A stretch of 17,015 bases of DNA from NCBI GenBank assembly GCA_029259935.1, contig JAJDEH010000343.1:1-17015 (forward strand). The letters are read 5' to 3'. Within the stretch, counting starts at the first letter, position 1; every line of letters begins with the position of its first letter. Shown piece after piece: positions 6,925 to 14,283 of the stretch. A model generated the notes under the pieces. That model was not told the DNA's origin. It did not search any database and saw only the letters and a list, made by a program, of their open reading frames with translations. The stretch comes from Planctomycetota bacterium (GTDB taxonomy: Bacteria; Planctomycetota; Planctomycetia; Pirellulales; Pirellulaceae). Made by a program: the position numbers and the translations under genes.

Positions 6925-8832
6925 ATGGTCAACCGCAATCTCATCCGAAGCCTTGAAGACGACGAAATCGATCAACAATTTCAAACCCTCTTTCCCGAAG
7001 AGGAATTGGATCTTGATCCGTTTGAAGAACAAGAAGAACAAGAATATGACGTCAATAAGATGGTTCATGGGCGAATCATCCGCATCGACGACGAAAACGT
7101 CCTGGTCGACGTTGGATTCAAGAGCGAGGGATGGATTCCCCGCGACGAGTGGTCCGAGGACGAAGCGCCTGAAATCGGCCAAACAGTACAAGTCCTCATC
7201 GAGGACATGGAAGACGAGACGGGAGCCGCCGACGATCCCTATGGAATGATCAGCCTCAGTAAGAGGAAGGCCGGCAAGATCCTGAAGTGGCAAGAAGTCA
7301 TGAACTCGGTCGAGGAAGGCCAGGTCGTGACCGGCGAAGTGCAACGAAAAATCAAAGGCGGCCTGTTGGTCGACATCGGCGTCGCGGTCTTTTTGCCCGC
7401 CAGCCAGGTCGACATCCGGCGGCCCGGCGACATCGGCGATTACATCGGTCGCGTCGTGCAGTGCGAAGTGTTGAAAATCGATGAAGCACGCCGCAACATC
7501 GTTGTCAGCCGGCGATCGCTGATCGAAAAGCAACGCCAGGAAGATCGCGAACATCTGCTGCGTGAATTGGAAGAAGGCCAATTGCGCAAGGGTGTCGTCA
7601 AGAACATCGCCGATTTCGGCGCGTTCGTCGACTTGGGCGGCATCGACGGTTTGCTGCACATCACTGACATGAGCTACAACCGCATCGGCCATCCTTCCGA
7701 AATGGTGTCGATCGATCAGGAAATCGAAGTCATGATCCTGAACATCGATCGCGAGAAAGAAAAGATCGCCCTGGGCCTGAAGCAAAAAGAACCCAATCCG
7801 TGGGAACAGGTCGAGGAAAAATATCCGGTCAACAGCAATCACCAAGGCGAAGTCGTCAACGTGATGAGCTACGGTGCGTTCGTCAAACTTGAACCGGGCA
7901 TCGAAGGCTTGGTGCACATCAGCGAGATGTCTTGGGTTCAGCGCATTAACCATCCCAACGAACTGGTGCAAATTGGCGACGAAATCGAAGTCAAAATTCT
8001 TGGCATCGACAAGGAAGGCCAGCAGTTGTCGTTGGGCATGAAGCAGACCCAGCCCAATCCGTGGGACGAAGTCATGGATCGCTATCCGGTCGACACCGTC
8101 GTCGACGGACGTGTGCGAAACCTTACCAACTACGGAGCTTTCATCGAGCTCGAACAGGGGATCGACGGATTGTTGCACGTCTCGGACATGTCCTGGACGC
8201 AAAAAATCAGTCACCCCAACGAGAAGCTCGAAAAGGGCCAAGAGATCAAGTGCAAGGTTTTGCAAGTCGACCAGGAACGTCGCCGAATCGCCCTGGGCTT
8301 GAAGCAGTTGGATTCGGATCCGTGGACCGACGACATCCCGGGTAAGTACCAACCGGGCCAAGTTATCAAGGGCACGGTCACCAAGATCACCAACTTCGGT
8401 GTCTTCGTGGGCTTGGAGAACGACCTGGAAGGACTGCTGCACATTTCCGAACTGGCCGACCACAAAGTCGAAAATCCCGAGGAGATCGTCAATGTGGGCG
8501 ATGAATTGGAAGTGAAGATTTTGCGGGTCGACACGGAAGAACGGAAAATCGGGCTCTCCCGCAAGCGAGTCGAATGGAACGAGGAAGACGGCGTCGACGA
8601 AGCTGGCGGCTCGGGCTCGTCGACTTCGGCGGCCAAGAAATCGCAAGCCGACTTGAAGGGCGGGCTAGGAGCATCCGGACCATTGATCGCTCCGGTGCAA
8701 CCCGAAGCCGTGCCTGAAGAAGCTGCGCCGGAAGAAGCCTCGGCCGAACAAGCCGTGTCCGAAGAAGAAGCGGAAGAAAAGAAAGAAGAGGAACCAGCGG
8801 AAACCAAGGACGCGGAGTCATCCGAAGAATAA
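6925..8832 (+). CDS. rpsA: 30S ribosomal protein S1
   Basis: S1 binds mRNA and helps the 30S subunit start translation. The 635-residue product has six S1 (OB-fold) domains at about residues 46-116, 131-200, 218-287, 303-375, 388-461 and 475-550. Domains 3-6 are closely alike, with G-A-F-V-x-L, G-L-(L/V)-H-(I/V)-S and L-G-(L/M)-K-Q phrases; 1 and 2 are the diverged, ribosome-binding type. A low-complexity tail (about 551-635) rich in Glu and Ala is an extra compared with the 557-residue E. coli protein. The ATG at 6925 gives the start MVNRNLIRSL; the frame stays open upstream to 6718, but that stretch encodes nothing recognisable. GAGGA sits only 2 nt before the ATG, too close for an ideal Shine-Dalgarno site. 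The gene is monocistronic by its terminator. Confidence 0.96.
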   Translation: MVNRNLIRSLEDDEIDQQFQTLFPEEELDLDPFEEQEEQEYDVNKMVHGRIIRIDDENVLVDVGFKSEGWIPRDEWSEDEAPEIGQTVQVLIEDMEDETGAADDPYGMISLSKRKAGKILKWQEVMNSVEEGQVVTGEVQRKIKGGLLVDIGVAVFLPASQVDIRRPGDIGDYIGRVVQCEVLKIDEARRNIVVSRRSLIEKQRQEDREHLLRELEEGQLRKGVVKNIADFGAFVDLGGIDGLLHITDMSYNRIGHPSEMVSIDQEIEVMILNIDREKEKIALGLKQKEPNPWEQVEEKYPVNSNHQGEVVNVMSYGAFVKLEPGIEGLVHISEMSWVQRINHPNELVQIGDEIEVKILGIDKEGQQLSLGMKQTQPNPWDEVMDRYPVDTVVDGRVRNLTNYGAFIELEQGIDGLLHVSDMSWTQKISHPNEKLEKGQEIKCKVLQVDQERRRIALGLKQLDSDPWTDDIPGKYQPGQVIKGTVTKITNFGVFVGLENDLEGLLHISELADHKVENPEEIVNVGDELEVKILRVDTEERKIGLSRKRVEWNEEDGVDEAGGSGSSTSAAKKSQADLKGGLGASGPLIAPVQPEAVPEEAAPEEASAEQAVSEEEAEEKKEEEPAETKDAESSEE

Positions 8833-8917
8833 TCCGCATACGCCTAACAGCGTGGTGACTATTAGCCCGTTGACCGGTGCGACTGGCAAGAACGTCGCCC
8901 CGCGAATACAGTGATTA

Positions 8918-8957
8918 AACGGCCTTGCTGGCTCTAACCGGCGAGGCCGTTCTTTTT
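8918..8957 (+). terminator. intrinsic terminator of rpsA
   Basis: AACGGCCT (8918-8925) pairs with AGGCCGTT (8944-8951), and the stem continues inwards through TGCTGG/CCGGCG with two G-U pairs to 14 uninterrupted pairs around the loop CTCTAA. After one C comes TTTTT (8953-8957). It lies 85 nt after the rpsA stop and insulates the sigma-factor gene. Confidence 0.9.
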
Positions 8958-8976
8958 GCTATCCTCGCTGGGTCAC

Positions 8977-8991
8977 GTACATTTGATGTAC
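8977..8991. promoter_or_regulatory. inverted repeat upstream of the sigma-factor gene
   Basis: GTACAT-TTG-ATGTAC is a perfect 6-bp inverted repeat with a 3-bp spacer, 98 bp upstream of the sigma-factor ATG. Its size fits a dimeric repressor's operator, but a repeat this short can occur by chance. No good -35/-10 pair was found nearby. Confidence 0.25.
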
Positions 8992-9088
8992 ACGCACGGG
9001 TTGTTCCAATGTTGCAGATGTTCGTCGGCATCCGTCGATAGTTTGTTTTGTCACCCTGCGATGAATCCTCTTTTGGCGAGTAACTGAA

Positions 9089-10009
9089 ATGACGTCTGAT
9101 AGCGAACCGAAAGGTCGACGGCTGGATGGTGGTGAAGAGTCTTCGCGGCGGCCACGCGAAAGCGATTCCTCCGTCCAAACGCCGTTGGAGACCTATTTAC
9201 GCGAGATCAACGAAACCAAGCTCCTCTCGGCCGACGACGAAAAGGAGTTGGCCGGCCTCATCGCCGATGGGGATGTCCGGGCGCGTGACCGCATGGTGCG
9301 GGCCAATCTGCGTTTGGTCGTGAACATCGCCCGCGGTTACACGGGCAAGGGACTCGGCCTGCAGGACCTGATAGAAGAGGGAAACTTGGGCCTGTTGCGC
9401 GCGGTCGAAGGCTTCGACCCCAACATGGGAACGCGTTTTAGCACTTACGCCAGCTACTGGATCAAACAATCGATCAAGCGCGCCTTGATCAATTGCGCCA
9501 AGACGATTCGCATCCCGGCATATATGGTCGAACTGCTGTCGAAGTGGCGTCGCGCCAGCACGCGATTGGCTGAAGAGCTTGGCCGCACTCCCACGCCCGA
9601 AGAAATCGCGCGAGTGCTGGGTTTGCCCAAGAAGAAGTTGCCCATCATCAAGAAGGCCATCCGCATCTACAACGCCACGCCTCAAACCGATCAGGCCGAG
9701 GCGGGCTGGTCGCTGGGCGAAATGGTGATGGACGAACGGCTCAAATCAGCCGAAGACGAGCTGCTCGAGCACGACGTCCTGGGCCATGTCATGGAAATGA
9801 TCGAAACCATGGACCAACGCGAAGCTACCGTCTTGCGCATGCGGTTCGGCCTGGAAAATACGGAAGCGCACACCCTCAAGGAAATCGGTGAACAACTGGG
9901 TTTGACCCGAGAACGCGTTCGACAAATCGAAACCGAAGCCCTGCAGAAATTGGGCGACGGTTTGAAAGACCCTTACGAACGAAAAGAGTCCGAGCTGAGT
10001 TCTTATTGA
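9089..10009 (+). CDS. sigma-70 family RNA polymerase sigma factor, RpoD-like (group 1/2)
   Basis: The 306-residue protein directs RNA polymerase to promoters. Region 1.2 is at about 31-62, region 2 at 69-139 with DLIEEGNLGLLRAVEGFD (93-110) and the promoter-melting/-10-reading stretch FSTYASYWIKQSIKRAL (117-133), region 3 at about 143-216, and region 4 at 237-300 with the -35-binding helix-turn-helix TLKEIGEQLGLTRERVRQIE (262-281). Region 1.1 and the long non-conserved region of E. coli RpoD are missing, so a group 2 (non-essential, RpoS/HrdB-like) factor is likelier than the housekeeping one, though planctomycete primary sigma factors could also be short. The hydrophilic first 30 residues are not conserved. 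An eight-codon open frame (9061-9087) ends one base before the ATG. It is transcribed alone after the rpsA terminator. Confidence 0.93.
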   Translation: MTSDSEPKGRRLDGGEESSRRPRESDSSVQTPLETYLREINETKLLSADDEKELAGLIADGDVRARDRMVRANLRLVVNIARGYTGKGLGLQDLIEEGNLGLLRAVEGFDPNMGTRFSTYASYWIKQSIKRALINCAKTIRIPAYMVELLSKWRRASTRLAEELGRTPTPEEIARVLGLPKKKLPIIKKAIRIYNATPQTDQAEAGWSLGEMVMDERLKSAEDELLEHDVLGHVMEMIETMDQREATVLRMRFGLENTEAHTLKEIGEQLGLTRERVRQIETEALQKLGDGLKDPYERKESELSSY

Positions 10010-10163
10010 TCGCCGTGGAGTCAATGAGTTCATTTCGGTGTAGTTGCTCGATGGACCCGCCGCGTAAGAGGTCGTCCATGAACACGTCACCGATGTACGG
10101 ATGCAGTTCCTGTGTCGTGCGGCGGCAACGGTCTGACCGATAGCTGAACATCGGGAGCTTCCG

Positions 10164-10985
10164 CTATTGCGAAAGCTGCCTGTTAATTGCCTTCACCGTT
10201 GCGTCCGCGCGAAAGTTGATGATTTTCTTTCCCCAGCCAATCGTCTTTTCGGCGGGGGCGAGATCGACTCCGTTGATGCGAAACTTGCCGGCGGCGACGC
10301 GCTGTTTCGTGCGAACACTTTGCGGGTCCACGCTCATCATCATGGCGGTCATGCCGAAGTCGTCGTGCAAACCTTCGGGCGTCTGCTCGATGCCTTGTTC
10401 TTCGAGCCACTTCGCCACGGCGGCAAAATCATAGTACTCCGGAATGTAGTGCAGTCGTCCGCTCTTCGCGTTTTTGTTCAGCTTGGCGGCGACTTTCTTC
10501 AGCCCATCCTGATTACCGCCGCTGTCGCCGATGAGGAAAATGTGCTTGAAGCCGTGAGTGCGAAGCGAGCCACAGATGTCAGTCAGCAACGCTTCATAAG
10601 TGGCTTCGGTCACGCTGATGGTGCCTGGATACTTCATGTGTACGGTCGGAGGATCGATGTCGCCTTCGGGAACGAAAGGCACGATGGGGGCGACCAACGC
10701 GTTGCCCAGCTTGCGAGCAATCGCTTCGGTCGTTCCTCGTAGGACGACATTGTGTTTGCCCGTCACCAAATAGGGCCCATTCTGTTCGACACCGCCCGTG
10801 GCGACGATCACCGTGTCCTTGCCGTCGCGCATCGCGTCGCGGACTTCCATCCATGTCATGTCTTCCATGAAAACCGTGTCCACGGCTTCGATCGGCCGTG
10901 GCGTCTCGGGATCGGGGCTAACGGGGTTGGGGGTCGCGGCCAGGGCAGAGGCGAGTAATGCGAAAGCGGACAGCGCGCGGGACAT
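10164..10985 (-). CDS. secreted creatininase-family protein with altered metal ligands
   Basis: The 273-residue protein has a signal peptide (about 1-17, SAFALLASALAA) and thus acts outside the cytoplasm, unusual for a family of cytoplasmic metal-dependent amidohydrolases such as creatininase. The first metal-site phrase, usually G-x-x-E-Q-H-G-P-H-L-P-x-x-x-D, reads GGVEQNGPYLVTGKHN (64-79): Glu67 is kept, the following His is Asn69 and the Asp is replaced by His78. The second phrase, usually N-G-H-G-G-N, reads GDSGGN (153-158) with Ser155 for His. The HAGE-type site around His207 (GLHDDFGMT) lacks the Glu. A related subfamily with GKHN is known to me, so the site may bind metal differently or have lost catalysis. 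GGAG stands 7 nt before the ATG. Substrate unknown; convergent with the sigma gene. Confidence 0.82.
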   Translation of the reverse strand: MSRALSAFALLASALAATPNPVSPDPETPRPIEAVDTVFMEDMTWMEVRDAMRDGKDTVIVATGGVEQNGPYLVTGKHNVVLRGTTEAIARKLGNALVAPIVPFVPEGDIDPPTVHMKYPGTISVTEATYEALLTDICGSLRTHGFKHIFLIGDSGGNQDGLKKVAAKLNKNAKSGRLHYIPEYYDFAAVAKWLEEQGIEQTPEGLHDDFGMTAMMMSVDPQSVRTKQRVAAGKFRINGVDLAPAEKTIGWGKKIINFRADATVKAINRQLSQ

Positions 10986-11279
10986 GGTGGTGCTCCTTGT
11001 AATTCCAGTAGATCTAGTGATTGCTAGGCTACTGCGAATGAAACGTGCATGCCAGTCTCGCGACCATCAAAGAGGCCAAGTGACGCTACAAGAGTAGGCG
11101 AAAACTTTCTTGGAAATAGTTGGCCGGTCCTCCACAACCATGGCAATCTCAGAGTAGCAGTCGATGGCTTTGGCAGGCGGTTTCCCGCCACAAACCGCTG
11201 AAGTCACGGATCTCACTCGCCATGTACCGGCGGGTACCAATGCCCGCCGCGCAAATAATTGCAGCCAAAGGACGCCAAG
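10986..11279. other. divergent intergenic region with hairpins before the RTX gene
   Basis: This 294-bp stretch separates the leftward creatininase gene from the rightward RTX gene. An imperfect 14-bp palindrome, CAGTAGATCTAGTG (11007-11020 region), lies about 25 bp upstream of the creatininase ATG. Before the RTX gene, GCGGTTT (11177-11183) can pair with AAACCGC (11192-11198), or GGCGG (11176-11180) with CCGCC (11185-11189); the two exclude each other. CGGCGGG (11228-11234) pairs with CCCGCCG (11243-11249) around an 8-nt loop, 30 nt before the RTX start. No good promoter boxes were found on either strand. Confidence 0.4.
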
Positions 11280-13409
11280 ATGTTACTTCCATGGTCGAAA
11301 CGCAGCTCCTCCGTCCGCTCTTCTTCTTCAACTCAACGTACCGGCCGGCGACGTCTCGGCATGGAAATGCTCGAATCGCGTCTGATGATGGTGGCGGATT
11401 TCCCGGCAAACGACTTCGGGAGCCTGCCTGCCGATCCAGTCCATGTCGATGCTTACACCGTGGGCGATACGCTCTATGTGAACGGGGGAGACACTAACGA
11501 CGGTATCGCCGTTGACCTTTCTCCTGGTGGTACGACCCTGCGTGTGAAAGAGTACATCAACGGCAGTTACTCAACCGTTTTCACATTTGGATCTAACCTG
11601 ATCAACCAAATTGAAGTTCGAGGTTTCGGCGGACACGACACGATCCAAATCTCGACGGACGTCCAACAGGATTCTCTAATATTTGGCCAGGACGGTAACG
11701 ATTACCTGTTCGCCGGCGGAAATACGATGGCCTATGGCAATGCGGGCGACGACGTACTTGTGGGAAGCAGCGGATTGTCGAGCCTGTTTGGCGATGGTGA
11801 CAACGATACGTTTTTTGCGGGCTCGGGAATCACCTCGATGCATGGCGGCAGCGGCCACGACGAAATGACCGCCCATCAGACAGGCTTTTCCATTCTCCAG
11901 GGTGACAGCGGAAATGACACGTTCTTTGCCAAGGGCGGCACCACCGCTTTTTGGGGAGGCGGCGGCAACGATACGTTGTCCTACGAAGCGTGGGTCTCCG
12001 ACGTGACCATTAAGGTCAACGGCAATTATGAAAGCGGCAAAACCTACGACACCAAAAACCACCTGGTGAATGCCGACATTGAGATCTTTAAGGGCGGTGG
12101 CGGCGATGATTACTTCGTCGGCTCGAATAATGGCGAGCAATTCTATGGAGGCAACGGCAACGACGAGGCCTTCGGCGGCGGCGGCAATGATCTGCTGGTC
12201 GGCGGCAACGGCGTGGACATCCTGCACGGCGAAGGGGGCAACGACGCGATCGTTGGCAACGAAGACAACGACTTCCTCTATGGTGGGTCGGGCAATGACA
12301 CGATTCTCGGCATGCAAGGCCATGACTGGATCTGGGGCCAGTCCGGTAATGATGTCGTCTATGGGGACGAAGGCGTCGACACCATCGAAGGCGGCAGCGG
12401 CGAAGATGAATTGCATGGCGGCGACCACCAGGATTTCATCGACGGCGGGAGCCAGGACGACGAGATTTACGGCGATGGCGGCCCGGACATTCTACACGGC
12501 GACGGTGGCAACGATAGTATCTGGGGAGGTGACTCCGGCGACGAAGTGTATGGCGATACAGGACACGACATCCTGTTTGGCGGAGATTACAACGACTTGC
12601 TAGTTGGCGGTAGCGGCGACGATTACCTCAACGGTGGCCTGCACCACGACACGCTGGAGGGTGGCAGCGGAGAAGACACGCTGGTCGGCGGTGGAGGACA
12701 TGACGAGATGTGGGGCGGAGACGACGACGACGATATGTGGGGTGGCACTGGCGACGATGACATGTTCGGCGGCGACGGAAACGACTATCTCCACGGACAG
12801 TGGGGCGCGGATTATATTGAAGGCGGCCTGGGAGTCGATATTCACATAGGTGGCCCGAATATTGACGAATTCAACTCGGTCGACGAAAGCTCGTCGGACA
12901 TGATCATCGCCGGAGACTTCGATTTTTACGGATGGGGTGACGTGGCAACGATTGATCGAGTCATAGCTGGCGGCGGCTCGTTCGCGGACGTTTTCGTCGG
13001 AGATTTTGCCATTGTCAACACGGTTATTTCCTATGGGGGAGCGCCTCGAAGCGCTTCTCCATACACCCTTGGCAATCTCGCTACCGGCCAAGCGGCGGGA
13101 GCCTTTAGGCCGATTGAGGTTCGACCAACCAACACTGGCCAACGCATTGGGCGAAACAGCCGGTTACGCGGGGGTACGGAAGACGCCCCCTTGGAACTTC
13201 AGCGCGACAAGAATGTCGAACGGTCGTCCGCCGTCTTGGATGAGTACGACCGGGCCCTCGCCAACGGTCAGGCGGCCGACGCCATTCTGCCCTACGTAAG
13301 CGACATTGCCCAACTCGCGGACGATCTTGCGGAAATCAACGAAACGGCTGGTAAGTTCCAACCCTACCCGCAAGTGCCGCTTGGCTGGCGAAAGGTCAGT
13401 CTGGACTGA
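11280..13409 (+). CDS. RTX-type calcium-binding repeat protein
   Basis: The ATG at 11280 is preferred over an in-frame TTG at 11259 because AAAGGA stands 7 nt before it; the product has 709 residues. The N-terminus, Ser/Arg-rich and then RRRLGMEMLESRLMM (about 23-37), resembles the LEPR-XLL-type N-terminal stretch of large planctomycete surface or exported proteins. Residues about 136-234 hold eleven nonapeptide-like units in which every second one lacks Asp. A 37-residue spacer follows, and residues 272-532 hold 29 uninterrupted nonapeptides G-G-x-G-x-D-x-x-x, the calcium-binding beta-roll of RTX proteins. The last 177 residues show no known domain, no sorting helix and no clear type I secretion signal. 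No protease or lipase domain is present, so a structural or adhesive surface role is inferred. No secretion genes are nearby. Confidence 0.88.
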   Translation: MLLPWSKRSSSVRSSSSTQRTGRRRLGMEMLESRLMMVADFPANDFGSLPADPVHVDAYTVGDTLYVNGGDTNDGIAVDLSPGGTTLRVKEYINGSYSTVFTFGSNLINQIEVRGFGGHDTIQISTDVQQDSLIFGQDGNDYLFAGGNTMAYGNAGDDVLVGSSGLSSLFGDGDNDTFFAGSGITSMHGGSGHDEMTAHQTGFSILQGDSGNDTFFAKGGTTAFWGGGGNDTLSYEAWVSDVTIKVNGNYESGKTYDTKNHLVNADIEIFKGGGGDDYFVGSNNGEQFYGGNGNDEAFGGGGNDLLVGGNGVDILHGEGGNDAIVGNEDNDFLYGGSGNDTILGMQGHDWIWGQSGNDVVYGDEGVDTIEGGSGEDELHGGDHQDFIDGGSQDDEIYGDGGPDILHGDGGNDSIWGGDSGDEVYGDTGHDILFGGDYNDLLVGGSGDDYLNGGLHHDTLEGGSGEDTLVGGGGHDEMWGGDDDDDMWGGTGDDDMFGGDGNDYLHGQWGADYIEGGLGVDIHIGGPNIDEFNSVDESSSDMIIAGDFDFYGWGDVATIDRVIAGGGSFADVFVGDFAIVNTVISYGGAPRSASPYTLGNLATGQAAGAFRPIEVRPTNTGQRIGRNSRLRGGTEDAPLELQRDKNVERSSAVLDEYDRALANGQAADAILPYVSDIAQLADDLAEINETAGKFQPYPQVPLGWRKVSLD
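11685..11981 (+). repeat. alternating canonical/degenerate RTX block
   Basis: The 99 encoded residues divide into 11 units of 8-10 residues. Units 1, 3, 5, 7, 9 and 11 are canonical (GQDGNDYLF, GNAGDDVLV, GDGDNDTFF, GGSGHDEMT, GDSGNDTFF, GGGGNDTLS). Units 2, 4, 6, 8 and 10 (AGGNTMAY, GSSGLSSLF, AGSGITSMH, AHQTGFSILQ, AKGGTTAFW) lack the acidic residues. Confidence 0.8.
12093..12875 (+). repeat. 29 contiguous RTX nonapeptides (27-bp period)
   Basis: The 783 bp encode exactly 29 nine-residue units in one register, from GGGGDDYFV to GGPNIDEFN, without insertions. Position 6 is Asp in 28 units and Glu in one (GSNNGEQFY). Position 1 is always Gly and position 2 is most often Gly. Tryptophan closes several units (WIW, SIW, EMW, DMW). 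Confidence 0.93.
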
Positions 13410-13411
13410 TG

Positions 13412-14275
13412 TCAGGCGGACGTGGCCTCGGCCGGCGACGTGGTTTCGGCAGGAAACGTCGACCCGGGCCGGAAGCTTGGGCGCGGATTCGTGAACTCTG
13501 CGGCTGGCAAAGCATCGCCAGTCGCGGACGGCGAGCGTTGCGGCTGGCCTCGAATGATCATGCCGACGGACAAGATCAACAGCATGACCATGGCCAAGCG
13601 GCGGACCAGCCGGCCATCAATGTTTCGAGATACGACCGCTCCCAAATATCCACCGGCAAGCCCAAACGGCACTACCGCGACCGAATACAACAGAATCGTT
13701 TGATTGATCCAGCCCCCGGCGAACAATCCGAATGCCTTGAGCAGAGAGAGCATCAACGAAAAACTAATGACGAAGGCCTTGAAGCGGGTCGCCGACCAGT
13801 CTTGCCGCGCCGCATAAGCGGCGACGGGAGGGCCGCCCACGCCGACCGAGCCGGCGAGCAATCCGCTGGCCGCGCCGGCCGCAACGCTCCACACCGGCGA
13901 CGTAGCCTTATCCGGCCGGTCCCGCCGCGTTCGAAAGCCGTCGACCGCAACAAGGAAGATGACCAGCCCCGTGCCGCGTATCAGCCAGTCCTCCTCGAAC
14001 GCGGAAAACACGTAGAACCCGACGGGCAATCCGAACACGGCACCGCCCAAACACCAGAACATCATTCGCCAATCCAAACCGCGCCGGTACATCCACAGCG
14101 CGGAAGTCAGCGGCACCAAGATGCTCAAGGAAACAACAATATTGGCTTGGCGGACTTCAACAAAAAAAGGCAGCACGGCCAACGCCACGACGGCATAACC
14201 GAAGCCAATGGAGCTTTGAATAAACGCCGAGCCGGCGATGACGATCGCCACGGCCAGGAAGTACCAACCTTCCAT
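13412..14275 (-). CDS. TauE/SafE (TSUP) family membrane permease
   Basis: The 287-residue protein is mostly hydrophobic, with about eight membrane helices. It carries the two half-repeats of the TSUP family: an N-terminal one with SSIGFGYAVVALAVLPFF (about 21-38) and a second one with GLLAGSVGVGGPPVAAYAA (about 138-156). Members move small anions, chiefly sulfite, sulfoacetate or other organosulfonates, usually outwards; the substrate here is not shown by the sequence. The last 45 residues are a Pro/Ser/Thr/Ala-rich tail, probably cytoplasmic or disordered. It starts 8 nt after the MFS transporter gene, with AGGA overlapping that gene's stop, so the two are translationally coupled. Its stop lies 2 nt from the stop of the convergent RTX gene. 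Confidence 0.9.
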   Translation of the reverse strand: MEGWYFLAVAIVIAGSAFIQSSIGFGYAVVALAVLPFFVEVRQANIVVSLSILVPLTSALWMYRRGLDWRMMFWCLGGAVFGLPVGFYVFSAFEEDWLIRGTGLVIFLVAVDGFRTRRDRPDKATSPVWSVAAGAASGLLAGSVGVGGPPVAAYAARQDWSATRFKAFVISFSLMLSLLKAFGLFAGGWINQTILLYSVAVVPFGLAGGYLGAVVSRNIDGRLVRRLAMVMLLILSVGMIIRGQPQRSPSATGDALPAAEFTNPRPSFRPGSTFPAETTSPAEATSA

Positions 14276-14283
14276 TAGTGATC

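Noticed and set aside
6850..8646. 598-codon open frame antisense to rpsA
   Set aside because: It mirrors the S1 repeats of rpsA on the other strand, with repeated Asp/Phe/Val-rich phrases and no known domain. Long antisense frames are common opposite GC-rich genes.
10156..10177. Hairpin AGCTTCCGC-TATT-GCGAAAGCT as a terminator between the convergent genes
   Set aside because: It has a C-A mismatch, no T-tract on either side and overlaps the creatininase stop codon, so the evidence is too weak.
11676..12428. 250-codon frame antisense to the RTX repeats
   Set aside because: It arises from the Gly/Asp codon pattern of the nonapeptides; the Ala/Val/Ile-rich product has no independent support.
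11685..12875. Possible CRISPR or DNA tandem-repeat array
   Set aside because: The 27-bp periodicity is that of RTX codons in an open frame; there are no unique spacers between identical repeats.
13409..14278. 289-codon plus-strand frame opposite the TSUP gene
   Set aside because: The product is Arg/Gln/His-rich without a fold, while the minus strand gives a clear eight-helix permease with family motifs.
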